From Chrysopilus asiliformis (taxonomy: Eukaryota > Arthropoda > Insecta > Diptera > Rhagionidae): 64,000 nt of DNA. Positions 23,835-35,747 of this stretch are shown here, one piece after another (the stretch's first letter is position 1; the number at the start of each line of letters is the position of its first letter). The notes under the pieces were generated by a model. The model was given only the letters and a program-made list of their open reading frames with translations, was not told the DNA's origin and did not search any database. Location: positions 26,027,487 to 26,091,486 of the forward strand of contig OZ035960.1 in the NCBI GenBank assembly GCA_964034945.1, read 5' to 3'. The translations under genes and the position numbers were made by a program.

Positions 23835-25169
23835 TCATGAAGCAACAATTGTATCAAGTTCTGCTTGACATACAAAGTAATTATTATTTGTCAAATTTGC
23901 TGCGTACATTTTTATGCTTCCAATAAAGCCTGACTGCCCCAAATAGTCTCTGATTCCATACAATGTCGAACAATTAAAAGTATTTCCAACGACATTTATC
24001 ACTTCTAAGTTCGGAAATTTACTAACAAGATAGTGACGATCGAAATTATTGATTCCAGTATTTTGGATAAATAATTTTTTCAAATTGTGCATTTCTGGAA
24101 AATCGTTTCGATTTGAATTCACTTTACTATCACTTAAATCCAGTATTTCAAGTGTTCCCGTAACCGGTGACAAATTTGAAAAGTGAAAATTATTAGAATC
24201 ATGAATTTTCAGTTGTAAATATTTCAAGTTTAATAAATATCCAAAATATTCTTCATTAAAGAAATCGGTATTAAGAATATCCAATTTAAGCTCATCTAGA
24301 TTGTTGATATCTATTAAAATATTGTAATTAAAGTATTGACTCGGTGTCAAACTTAAACTTTCAAGTGAACTGGGGTAAGAAATATCCATTGATTTCAGTG
24401 CTCTACTAATTATAGTTAGATTTAATATTTCTCCGTCAATTTTTACATATTTTAAAAGAGCCCCGGCAATTTTAAGTGATTTAATAGACTGCGACAGGAA
24501 ATTTGTTATTGGAACATACTGAAGTGTAATAGAGCAATGCAGATCTTCCTCAAAATGAATGTCTTTAATCTCGGTAAAATCCAAATTCACAACAGCGATC
24601 GGTGGTAAACTGGTAAAAACTTTATCCGGTAAATAAATAATAGGATTTTGACTCAGGTCCAATAATTTCAACTGTTTCAATCCACTAAAACTATGTGGCT
24701 CCAATTTATGAATTTTATTTGAGGACAAAATAATTTTTGTTAAAAACGGAGCACGTTTAAATGTAAAATTTGGGATATATTCGATTAAATTATGGTCTAA
24801 CCAAATCACTTTTAGGTTTTTCGCTGCACTAAAACTAATCTCATCAATTAATTCCATTTGGCTTCCTGTCAAGTTGAACTCTGTCGAATTGGAGAACATC
24901 ATGAAAATCTCTTCGGTCAGCATCGATATTTTTGAATTTCGAAATTCGATATTAAAATCTGAATCCATGTACTTTTCACTTGATTTTATGATGATTTCTT
25001 TATCAGCTGAGATATGGATATTCTCACATGTGATTTTCTTTTGCACTTCACTAATATTGCAATTGCGCTCAAGGTTGATTTTTATCGAATCCGAAGCGAT
25101 ACATTTAACACCTGAACACATAATTATAGCGGCAATTGAGATTATGGAAATCATTGTGAAGTTTTTCAT
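23835..25169 (-). CDS. Secreted leucine-rich-repeat protein, paralogue 1 (444 aa)
   Basis: Intronless frame with ATG at 25169. Residues 1-25 are a signal peptide (hydrophobic ISIISIAAIIMC). An N-terminal cysteine pair C-x10-C (CNISEVQKKITC) follows, then a strand with the phrase EFRNSKISML. From about residue 95 there are LRRs of the LxxLxLxxNxI type, clearest at LKVIWLDHNLI, LTKIILSSNKI and LKLLDLSQNPI. The middle repeats are degenerate, and LRRs reappear near residues 340-400 (LEILDLSDSKV). A C-terminal pair C-x33-C caps the solenoid. No transmembrane segment, GPI signal or coiled coil is evident, so it should be soluble and extracellular. Several N-x-S/T sites fit secretion. The family resembles short insect LRR proteins, some of which act in immunity, but no function can be assigned. 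It lies 2.8 kb upstream of the first ADAMTSL coding exon on the opposite strand. Confidence 0.88.
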   Translation of the reverse strand: MKNFTMISIISIAAIIMCSGVKCIASDSIKINLERNCNISEVQKKITCENIHISADKEIIIKSSEKYMDSDFNIEFRNSKISMLTEEIFMMFSNSTEFNLTGSQMELIDEISFSAAKNLKVIWLDHNLIEYIPNFTFKRAPFLTKIILSSNKIHKLEPHSFSGLKQLKLLDLSQNPIIYLPDKVFTSLPPIAVVNLDFTEIKDIHFEEDLHCSITLQYVPITNFLSQSIKSLKIAGALLKYVKIDGEILNLTIISRALKSMDISYPSSLESLSLTPSQYFNYNILIDINNLDELKLDILNTDFFNEEYFGYLLNLKYLQLKIHDSNNFHFSNLSPVTGTLEILDLSDSKVNSNRNDFPEMHNLKKLFIQNTGINNFDRHYLVSKFPNLEVINVVGNTFNCSTLYGIRDYLGQSGFIGSIKMYAANLTNNNYFVCQAELDTIVAS

Positions 25170-25288
25170 TTTTCTCTTATTGCTAGACTGTTTGAAACTT
25201 AAGTTTTTAATATGCTTGGTGGAAAAGTTGAAAAATTACTAATCATTTAAGTCAGAATATTTTTTTAATTTTCCATTCGAGTGCAAAA

Positions 25289-25318
25289 AACTGTGTGTTC
25301 TTAGAAAGTCGCTTTATA
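25289..25318 (-). promoter_or_regulatory. Possible core promoter of LRR paralogue 1
   Basis: On the minus strand TATAAAG (25318-25312) is followed about 25 bases later by ACAGTT (near 25294-25289), an initiator-like match, leaving a leader of roughly 120 bases before the ATG at 25169. The spacing suits a TATA/Inr promoter, but such motifs arise by chance in AT-rich DNA. Confidence 0.3.
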
Positions 25319-27973
25319 TCATTATCCACTGAAAGGCTAAAACGATATGTGCACCAAAATATCATACAATGGTGTTATCTACATAAGTACATTCATGCTG
25401 CTGATATGATTCAATTCATCAGAATACTATTTGTGAAATTGATAACGCTATATTTCAGTTGAACATAATATGAAAGTGTTCATAATTTAACAAATCATTT
25501 CAACAAAATTAAACACAAAAGCTCTTGCTTTGCTGTTGTTTAGCATTTAATAAAATATTTTGAAAAACTTATAAAAAGAAATCCACCATAAAGAGTTTTG
25601 TAAAAGATATTGCAAAAGTCTTGCGCATGATTTTTTTCAAAATTAGCAAAAAATCCACAAAATAAGTTTAAAAGATTTATAATTTAAAAAAAAAATACAA
25701 AATATTGTTTATTTTTTTTAAATGACAAGAGTTTTTCTACATACTTAAAATCTCACTGTGCATACAAAATTAATTGCGAACAAAAATTAATCATAGTCAG
25801 TTATGACAACGATACATTTACGATAAGTATTAATAAATACTTATGATAAATGATTGCTCATGATTATTTACATATCACAAAAAAAGTTAAATTCTAATAG
25901 GCAAAGAATAATCGATTTGCTGGTAAATAAATAGTGTTGTTTAATTGTATTAGAAAATTTTGTTTTAATTAAAACTGGTCGATTTTATAAAACAACAAGA
26001 ATTTAGACTCGGCATCGCTCAGCTAAGAGTGTGAACAAAATTTAGGGCGTAGATTTTTTCCACAAAATTAAATTTTGGACCCAAGTTACCGCCGAACCCT
26101 TCACAGGTTACTTTTGAATGCGTCTATGTTGGAGCCTGACCTACGACGAACATCTGTGCCAAATTTCAGGTCAATCGCTTCAGCCATTTCCTCTTCGAAC
26201 AAGTTTTCTAGGGCAGAATTAAGTTGACATGCGTAAAGCCCAAAATACAATTGGCCCAACACAACATTTACGGCGACATTTCAGATTTTAAACTCATAGG
26301 ACTCTATGCTTCTATATACGATCAATCCGATCAACTTTGCAGCCGTAAAAAGTTTAATCGAATTTAACTTTTGTCGGTCAGCTCGCCTACAAAATTTAGT
26401 GGTTGATTCAAAATGAAATCTTATGGAGATGTCATAAAATCTAAATTTCTTCACTTAAAGCAAGTATTAGGAAATATAGATTGTATGATAATTGGGTACA
26501 AAAAATGTTATATGTGTCTCACCGTCCCAATGTCAAAATCAAATGAGAAACAAAAAACAAATAATGATTAGAACAAGAAAGTGTGCGCAATTGTATATGG
26601 AGGGCGACATTGTCGCCGTAATCTGCCGTCGTGAATGTTGTGTCGGGCCAATTGTATTTTGGCCTTAACACAATAAAAAACGCTAAAAGATTACATAAAC
26701 CCTCCCTTCCCATTTAAATGAAATGTGATTCTGGGAGTCCTAGAATCAAGCCCTCCCGGAAAAGAAAAATCCTGACTACCAGCCATCGGAGCAGTAATCA
26801 TGAACGAGAAAAAACAAAATGGCGGACGACAGACGTCATTTTGTAAAAATCAAACAAACGGAGGACACATAGTATGAGGTCTTAAATGCAAGAGTTTTGA
26901 AAAATAACTTAGGAAAAGACAAAAGTGCGACTAAAAAGGATTTTTCCATCCCACATTTCCATTAGCTATCTTATGGTCTCTGCGTTCTTCTAAAAGGCCA
27001 ATCGCTTCAGGTTTTATTGCCATTGGTCAAATAAATTTATCGATATTATTATATATCGATAATATCGATTATAATAAATATATATAGAGGATAAATAACC
27101 TAAAAAATTGGTCATATTACAGTAAATATTACAGTAAATAAAAAAAGATATTAAATAAACAAGAAAATGTTATCGTCTTATGTAACAGACATCGTAATTA
27201 AGCTAATCATAGTCCTTAAATATGTCTCGTTACTAAATTTAAGATTCCATTTCTTTCACAATAATTTCTTTCCATCATCCGTAAAAGAATTGCCAAAGTT
27301 ATGTATTATGTCAGATTTAATTTACCACACAATATGTTATGCTAGCTAAATCTTAATATAATCCTGATTGCTGCCTACTGGACGGGCAAATTCTCATTCT
27401 CGTGATCTTTATTATTTTTCCTAAAAAAAAAGTCTTCCCTTCCAAGAAAGAACCTTTCAGCCTCCTTTTCCCACTCTTTTCTTTCCACCCAATGTTTTTT
27501 CCTTTAGTCTTTTTCTCTATACACATTATCTGAGCGAACAGAAAAACAAACAAAAAAACTAGAAATATCCACGAAAAATCAAAATTAATTTGACCAAAGT
27601 TTCCTTGGCAACATATGATCTGTTTCTATCTTATTCCTTTATATATACAACCTCGCCTCTTCCCTACGAACAGTCCAATTTTCCATCAAACTCCCACTGA
27701 AAATCATATTCTGTATATGTGTAAATATAGGCTAAATATACTTATAGTAATGTCTTCTTCCTTACAAATCTTTTCTTTTCCGGCAAATTTAACAAATTAC
27801 TTAACGCATCCCACGCCAAACCAAACAAAACTCAGAAACTTAGAAAGATATAACTTTTACCATTTTGACGTCAATTTTTCTCATTTCTATTTACTTGCTT
27901 TTTTACTTTTATTTATTTGTTTTTTTTTTCTGATGAACTTTTTTTTATATTTCGCATTTCGTTTCTTTTTCAG
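25319..27973. other. Spacer between LRR paralogue 1 and ADAMTSL exon 1
   Basis: AT-rich. It holds an inverse family E fragment at 26035-26215 (AATTTCAGGTCAATCGCTTC) and a TATCGATA-rich patch near 27035-27090. The 5' UTR exon of the ADAMTSL gene is probably here or further left, but I cannot place it. Confidence 0.4.
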
Positions 27974-28049
27974 ATTAAACCATGATTCTCCGAAAATGTG
28001 GATAAGAGCCATGGACAGCAAGAAAGCTATCGAAACAACAATATTCCTG
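27974..28049 (+). CDS. nolo: ADAMTSL exon 1: 5' UTR end, start codon, first half of signal peptide
   Basis: An acceptor (TTTCTTTTTCAG) ends at 27973 and a donor (GTAAGA) starts at 28050. The ATG at 27996 opens MWIRAMDSKKAIETTIFL and reaches the donor in phase 0. A second in-frame ATG at 28011 has the better context (GCCATGG) and may be the true start. Splicing to 38475 joins TTIFL to ITLSIAL, forming the hydrophobic core of a signal peptide that neither exon has alone; this is the main support for the exon. The acceptor implies at least one further 5' UTR exon upstream, which I could not identify. A short upstream ATG frame (27982, seven codons, stop at 28003-28005) overlaps the first candidate start. 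Confidence 0.75.
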
Positions 28050-29169
28050 GTAAGAATATACAATATCATAGTTAAACCACAATATTTACACGCCAAGTAT
28101 ATCCAAGAAATGTCATTTTATCTGAATCCCAGTCATTCTTTAAACTCTTAGCTATGATATAAGTAAGCTTGTAAAAGTTCAGGGGGAGGGGGCTTTTTTA
28201 GAAGTCAAGGGACCAAAATCTATAGTAATAAATTTACAAGGGCGTCTGTATACCTATAGGAAAAATTGTCAGTTAAATTTTGAAGAGAAAAACATGTAGC
28301 CCAGGAGATTGTCCTGTATTTTGCCACCCAACTGAGAAAATGCGAACAACGTGAAATGTGAAAAAGGACAATGTACGAGGATCAGAACATAACAATCTAG
28401 GCCATAGGAATGGAAAAATATCAAACGAAAACAGAATCATATACACCGTACGTACTGGTATGTGCACTGTCTAAGTGCTGTAGCCTGCCATAAGCCAAAA
28501 GGAATTGGAAAACATAATGACATCGCATTAACATAAAAAGGCCTTTCGAGAATTATCCTCAAATGTTGGATATGTCTTACATTACTAAAATTATTATTGG
28601 CATCTTTCCCATTCCATATCATCATAATATGGCAAATAGTCACATCTAACTGACTTTAGATAAATATAGGACGACTATACGGACTTTTAGGACTAACAAA
28701 TAAATGTACAAAGCTGACACGGGCCTATCGAGAATATCCATTCTGCATAATATATATTTGTAGATGTAAAGCTTATCCGACGAAAAAAAAAATGTGGCTG
28801 TTGTCTCCTTTTCATATATCGTTCATGATTATCCATGTATGATACGATATACTGGTCGATGAGAGGATCTAGTTTTTCTACGCGAATACTTGTATGCAAC
28901 TCACCCAGGCAGCATTTAGGAAGATTTTGCAACTTAAAGTCAATTTCTTTTCTACACAATATTTTTTTTTTTTTTGAAAATCCTATTTATGTAATTGAAA
29001 TTCCCCAATACAAAATAGATTTACTCTCTGTGTGTAGAAGGCAAAACAAGGAAAATGTAATAAATTGAAATTTTTATTTCTATTTAGACATTTATGCATA
29101 TTTAGGGACCTGCTTAGGGATCTCCTTTAAGTTAGATCCAGTGCAGCCACACAAGTCAGAGGTCTACAG
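28050..29169. other. ADAMTSL intron 1, left part; nothing recognised
   Basis: No repeat family or exon was identified. Confidence 0.4.
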
Positions 29170-29385
29170 CAGCGTTTTCCAAACTGGGAGACGTGGACTA
29201 GTCTAAGGGGAGGCGCGAATATTAGCCAGTATTGACAAAAAAAAGTGCACGTGCAGCTAATACAATACGTAACATATAGGTACATATTAACTACTATGCT
29301 GCTGATGCTACCCTATGGAAGAGAGGCGCCATATGATCAAATATTTTTAAGGGAGCCGTGGTAAAATAAAGTTTGGAAACCACTG
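29170..29385. mobile_element. 216-bp hAT-type MITE with 8-bp target duplication
   Basis: Inverted ends CAGCGTTTTCCAAACT and AGTTTGGAAACCACTG (one mismatch region). Flanks GTCTACAG (29162-29169) and GCCTACAG (29386-29393) differ at one base. CAG-type ends with an 8-bp duplication fit the hAT superfamily. Non-coding. Confidence 0.8.
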
Positions 29386-29764
29386 GCCTACAGTATTCAG
29401 GCAACCCTTCAATTAACAAGGTTTTTGAATGGATCAAATTTCGTGATTTTCACAAATAATGAACGGAAAGTTGTAAATCAAAGTAATGTTTTTTTAGCAA
29501 AAATTGAGGAAAGACCATACACCGGGAAATGCTAAACAAACGCCCAAAGTTTCATATACTATAAAAAGCAGCTCATTGGAAGGGGATGAAATTCACACTA
29601 AAAAGCAAAATCGTGCTTAATTTACATACTCGTTTGTCTTTACTTTTACGGTTTTTTGTCTGAAAAAAAATAAGGTCTTTAGATTGACTCGTCCTAAAGT
29701 TTTATGAAAATTGATTAATTGGTTTGTCGAGTAATAAGTGAACAGATAGGTATTTAATGCGATT

Positions 29765-30081
29765 ATAGTGAAACCAGGGCACCAATCATGTATTCCGACG
29801 CGTCTTTGACTTTCGACTTCGACGCAGCTTTTAACTCTTTACTTCGCCATATCAGCATCTTCAAATTTCCTGGAGTGACAGTCAGAATCACGTTTCGATT
29901 CATAGTGACGATTCCGCGAAATTTCAAGCTGCAGATATGGCGAAGTCAAGAGTTAAAAGCTGCGTCGAAAATCAGAGACGCGTCGGAATACATGATTGGT
30001 GCCCAGTATAAGTTGGAATATCACAATAGCGGGGAAATAATTTTTGTCCAGTTTAGCCAGGTTTTACTTGGTAGAAAAAGG
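29765..30081. mobile_element. TATAGTGAAACC MITE split by a foldback element
   Basis: The left end TATAGTGAAAC (29765-29775) and right part (30004-30081: CAGTATAAGTTGGAATATC to CCAGGTTTTACTTGG) resemble the uninterrupted MITE at 20092-20178. The foldback 29778-30003 lies between them. Confidence 0.55.
29778..30003. mobile_element. 226-bp foldback element with about 88-bp arms
   Basis: Arms start GGCACCAATCATGTATTCCG and pair over roughly 85-91 bp with few mismatches and a 6-bp indel (CTTCGA repeat). Direct repeat CAG (29775-29777, 30004-30006), perhaps CCAG, flanks it. The 98-aa frame crossing it is a palindrome artefact. Confidence 0.8.
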
Positions 30082-32137
30082 TAAATTTTTGAACAAGTTT
30101 CAAATTTTTAATTCGCTCTTAAACAAAAAATTAATTTTCCATAATTTTTATAAAGCTCTCACTCAATAAGCTCAGAATTTTTCAAGAAAACAAAAAAAAA
30201 TCTGTATTTATGCGGAAAGAATAAATTTCACAATTTAAAGAAAATGCTTATCACAAGTGAGCTATTTTTAGGAACGTTTTCCAAATTGCTGCTTGAGATT
30301 CTTTTTGAATTGCTCATATATTCAGTCTAAGGATTACGTGCAAGATCCAGGATACGTGGTCTGATGCCTATTTTGCCATTTGCCACATTATTTTTCTAGG
30401 TCAAATAAATTTTCTACTTTATCCCTGAATTTTTGTCTTGTTTAGGAATGGATATTCTACTCAACAACATAGCGGAACATGAGCTTAGTTATCCTTCGTC
30501 CTTGGTCCTGCGTTCATTGGAGACATGCCAAATTACCACTGCCATACGGCCTATTGTAGAACATATGGGTCGATATTGAATGTCGCCGTCGGTGCTGTAG
30601 CTTGGAGCAAGGAACTCATATGAAGTAAACCAGGAAAACCTCTTAGTCAATCAGTTTATTTAGCTGTAAAATAAAATCGGGAAAATCCCGACATGAAAAT
30701 CGTCAGCCGCATGGCTCCAGCATTTTTTCAACGTCCTAATGTCAGATATAAATATCGCGTCTACCTACTCAGCAAACCACCCACCAAATCTTCCGCCAGG
30801 CATATCTGATGTGGAAGCGTCGCCAATTGATGATGAGGTTATGTCGGCGATGATGCCAGAAAGTCTGGAACTAAAATGGCTATAAATCTCTGCACTTAAA
30901 ATGAATTATTCAAATGTGGAAGGACAGCCGTCAAGGAAACTGGGACAAATCGGATGCGCTTGGTCGTCCTGATGGACTCATGGACAACGGATTCACCGAA
31001 TATAGGATGAATTCTAACATGGCTTCACATTCCGATCCCACCGGGAATATGAGTTGAAAGGACATTAGTTAAGCTCCAACTCGAAGTTCGAATCTATTTA
31101 TACATGTATAAACTCAAGGACCCAAAATGTTGATGATGACGATGCTGATGGGATGCTGGCCCAAATCGAGAAAGTTTATTCGAATTGGGATTTAGTTTTG
31201 TGTCTTTCATGTGCTAAAGGGCATGGCCAGAGCGGAGGAATCGTGCTTATTTGGATTTGGGCTATTTTGAATGCGTTTTCCATATTAAATAGCCTTTTGT
31301 CATGTTTGCTTTCACTCGATGTGTGACATTTGGAGTCAACTGGATGTCGATATTTTCTATCATAAGTCATAAATCTTTAATTAATGTAATGACGGCTTTT
31401 ATGATTTTTTTACGTTAAATAGTCAAAGCTAAGGTACGGTAACAAGATTTCAGAAATCAGCATTGGAGTTGCAAACAATTTTTTTTAATGCGTCTAAAAA
31501 TGCGCCGTATGCAATTTCTTTTATGAAAACAAATCACGTATTTTCAGTCAAATATAACCCTTAATTCACCAAAGTAAATCTCCAAAAATCGCTACCAGTT
31601 TTTAATTTTCACCTCAAAGATTTGTTCCTCTAAAAATTTTTTTAAATTCATTTAAAGTTAGTTTGCTGCGCTTTTGAATTTCACACATAAGCACTAAACA
31701 TTACAATTAGACGTTACATTGAGCACACTTTTTGTTCAGGACATTTGGTCACCGTAAGTATGGCATCCCAAATGCGTGCGTTTTGTAGACTGGAAAACGT
31801 CTAACATGGGAACTTTTCGTGGTGACACTCCCAGATCCGATTGAAACCTTTTTTATTCGACAGGTACCCAGAAATTGAGAATCCGACTTGAAGAAAAAAC
31901 CCTCGATCTTCCCCGTTTCGGAGATAGGGGTGTGAACTCTTCCCACTATTGTATATTCGAGGATATTACGGCTAAAGTCTTAAAATTTGGTAAAAATTTG
32001 TTATCCAATAATATGGCTATTCAAAAATCACGTCAAAAATCATTAAAATCTTGTGATTTATTCCTCCAAACAAAAGGAATACGTTTTTCTGGAATTCAGG
32101 CAGTCTGATTTCTGTCGGTAAAAGGACCTGTTATTTT
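30082..32137. other. Intron 1 sequence; nothing recognised
   Basis: Between 30430 and 31400 the composition is less AT-rich and apparently single-copy, but no splice-flanked conserved exon was found. Confidence 0.4.
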
Positions 32138-32455
32138 TTAAAAGCTTTTATTTAACTTGCTTTTGTATCTGTCTGTCTTTTAATCTGTTTGTCTTTCAGG
32201 CTCAAATTTTGCGATTTAATTTTTACCCACTTCCTCTCATCCGATTGACTCCGATTGAAATTTAGCAACACAATATTTTTACTACTTCGTCCTTGTCAGG
32301 ATAAGGAAAGGCCCTGTTAGCATAACGTGATTATTTTTTTCTTAAAACTTTTTGGGAAACGTCTCATCTGGAGGTTCCTGAGGTCGCTGAATCCGATTCT
32401 GGCATTAAGAAGTCTGTAAAGATATCTCAAAGGCAGAGAAACATATTTGAAGAGT
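32138..32455 (+). mobile_element. Family C repeat, copy 3
   Basis: AAAAGCTTTTATTTAACTTG, then CTGTCTGTC-type repeats, GGCTCAAATTTTGCGATT, TCATCTGGAGGTTCC and GGTCGCTGAATCCGATTC. Confidence 0.65.
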
Positions 32456-32704
32456 AAAATCTATATATAAGCGTGGTGAAAGACAGACGTCATTCGGGAT
32501 TTTAAGTAATGCTAATCAAACACCAAATAAATAAAAAAAAAATCAAACGAAAAAAACATTTTTTTTTGTTTAGAAAAAAGCTTTTGTTTAGAAAAAAATG
32601 CACTAAAAAGGAAAAAATAATTTTTTGGGTGCTGTGTATAACAAATAAAATGAGATAAAAGTATAAAAAATAAAATAAATATTTATTTCGCTTTTATTTC
32701 TAAT

Positions 32705-33287
32705 TATACCCGTATGGTGAAACCAAAGGGTATATTAACTTTGCCTTACCGTTTGTAACGCCAAGATTCCGTCATCGCACAAAAAAATGAATTACACCAG
32801 TGTGTTTAGAATGATAAAAATATTTAATTTTTGCATGTCCGTCCGTCTGTCTGTCCGTCTGTCCGTCTGTCCGTCTGTCCGTCTGTCCGTCTGTCCGTCT
32901 GTCTGTGGCGCGGATTGCGGGCGCACGGATTGAGCTAGAGACTTGAAATTTTGCGTGGATCCGTTTTTCGTAAAATGCGAGGCTAAGTTCGTTAATGGGC
33001 AAAAATGGACCATTAGGGGGGGTACCCCCTATACGAACGAAAACGTTTTTTGCGAATATCTCAAAAACGGAGCATCTTGTCAAAAAAGTACAAGAATAAA
33101 AGTTATTTAGGATATGATTCTACATAAAACTCCCATACATCAAAATCCGATTGGAATAAATTTAAAAAAATCTTGTTGGAAAGTTTGACTTCAAAGTGGA
33201 ATTATGGTACAACTGTTCGAATTTTGATACGAATATCACCATACGGGTCTCCAATGATTGCCAGATTGGCAATTATAGCTTTTGTTA
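32705..33287 (+). mobile_element. Family A element copy 3, full length
   Basis: TATACCCGTATGGTGA start, (GTCY)n core at 32837-32906, inverse TCACCATACGGGT at 33237-33249, 7-bp-stem hairpin and AGCTTTTGTTA end. Very similar to copies 2 and 4. Confidence 0.88.
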
Positions 33288-35747
33288 GCTTTATTTAAAG
33301 CTTTTTTTCATTTTTTTCAAATTTCTTTTACCCTTGAGCTTTCACATCTAGATTAATTTAAGATGCATTTTAAAAAATCTATAAAAAGTTTGGGGTTTGT
33401 GGGAATTAGTTTTCCTTCGTACTTTTCTTCGCCGTGTGAAATTTTACGATAATTTTTTTTAGCATAATATTTTTATTAGATTGGTAAATGAATTTCTAAT
33501 AATAATAATAAAAAATCTCATTTTCCGAAATTCATTTAAAAAGGCGTTTTTTAAAAACCGCAGTTTTTTATTTCAATAAAAACTGACCGAAAATTTCCTT
33601 ATTCTCTTCACAAAATGTGCCAGCGTAATATATTTGAATAAGATATTAATATTATTAATTTAAGCTCATCAAAAATATTCGAAAGTTTACCAATTATTCA
33701 ATTTGCATAGAACTTGAAGGATTCTCAATTAAAAAGGAAAGCCGTGTGCCAATGAATTAAAATTTAACAAACCGTAAAACCACTAACGGAAGAAGAATAT
33801 TATTTATGTGGTGAATGCTGAAAGCTTTCTCAGTGAGATTCGCTGACGCAATGGTAATAAAAATCGCCAAAGGCAAAAATATCTTAAATATGAGTATATA
33901 AACCAGAATATGTAGTTATATATAAACCACAATTCAAATGAATGAGCTGAAAATTAATAAAAGTTTTCTAGGTATGAGGTAGCTAAGGGTTGGTTAAATA
34001 GAAGAATAATAAGACGATGAAGTTTACGGTATAGAATTAAGCCCTTGCAGAGGATTATATGTCTATATCACATTTATAGCTGAATATATCCCATCTCCAT
34101 AAAACTTTCGTTAATCCACTTCACTGAATTGCGCTATGAATTATTAAAGGCATCGTCGATCGATTGTTTCTCCTATTCGAACGAACACTAATGCATTTTC
34201 GAGGTGAAGGATTATAGGTGTACATATTCGACTATTTTTATAGGCTTCTAACCTATATATATCTAAAAAAAGGGTTCACTTCTATTCTACCCAGTATTCA
34301 ATGTGCTTTATGAAGGGATCAATTGCCTTAGGCACATAATGTCTGGGCCAGCTGATAGTCTCGCCGTGGTCGATTGGTAATACATTCCTCGTTTATAAGT
34401 GGAAAAAAGGTAAAATTCACTAAAATCAACTTCTTTTTTTTCTATTTTGCTTTTCACTCAATATATTTTAGTACTTATTCGTATATCGTTCAGGAAAACT
34501 GTATACCTACATCTACTTGAAGTGGTGAAACCTATTTTCCATTGGCCTTTCGATTCTGTTTTTAGATCTAATCCTGAATACTGGCAAAGGTTAAATTCAA
34601 CTGGACGGGAATCCTTTTACTCAATTTCCGAGCAAAATCGAATGAATAAGTAATGAGATTACTTGGGGTAATTTTTCTGGAATAAAAATATAAACTTGTA
34701 AGTAATATAATCGATGCTTGTGCATGATGGAGTATTTATTACTTTGCATCAATTTTGACTTATATAACAGAGAAAAAATGGTTACCAAATTTATTCAATA
34801 CATTTCGTTCGAAACACTTTTTGTACCATTTAAAATTGAATATTCAATCATTGCTATTACTTTGTCATAATTTCATTTAGTATTACCCAGATAAGTATTT
34901 TTTTATAACAACCGCAATGTTATATTTTTTATTGTGTCACATGGCATTTTATCTTTTATACGACTGCAATTAGTTTTATTAGTCAAATAATCGCTCGTTT
35001 ATGTTTTCGTACATTGAATTCTGTTAATTTTACTAAATTTAATTTTTTTAAAAAAGAAAACAATTCGGTATTCCAAGGAATATATGACAATTTTACTTGA
35101 ATGACTCATGTGTCAAGTAACATTGATCGTTTGGATGCTCTTCAATGTTACGTGTGGAGGCAATTTCCATCGATGTTACTTGACGAAAATTTTCATCAAT
35201 AATACTTGTCCAGTAATATTGATCGTGTGGAGGCTTCTTTAGGATTAATTTCAAAATTTTTGTAGAACTGGGTCCTACACAATATTGGAGCCACTTCCAA
35301 AAGCAATGTGCACAATTGCATACCATATAGCATTGGTTTAACCTCAGTCTAAAAATGACTACAGTACAAATTTGTAATGGGTGCTACTTTTGTGGAAACA
35401 TGCCCATTCTTTTCTGAGCGATATATACATAGTATTGATTCCGCGAAAACTAGGACTTGTTCCAATATTTCTGGATGGCTATGCAAAAAATGGCGTATAT
35501 AGTCATATAATCACTTTCCCATATTTTATGGGAACGTTTCCTGTGTGGATGTTTTCCCATGTATGGACAATTGAAACTTGTCTGTAAACAAATTCTCTCA
35601 ACGCCTCATGCAGATAATCATATTTTCCATCTCATTGAGTTAACCTTTCCATATTAAAATATTTTCCATTACTATGCAGATAGTTCAGTAATTGTGAAGC
35701 TCGGCGTAGACATTTAAAATATTATTTTATGCATTTGTATATATGAA
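33288..35747. other. Intron 1 sequence; nothing recognised
   Basis: AT-rich left part and a more mixed part from 33830. No exon or repeat family identified. Confidence 0.4.

Noticed and set aside
24874..25242. 122-aa plus-strand frame
   Set aside because: Antisense shadow of the N-terminal part of LRR paralogue 1.
27615..28151. 178-aa plus-strand frame as a complete gene
   Set aside because: It is intron or UTR read-through in the same frame as ADAMTSL exon 1; only 27996-28049 has support.
29788..30084. 98-aa frame as a gene
   Set aside because: It reads through a long inverted repeat; residues mirror the palindrome and no domain is present.
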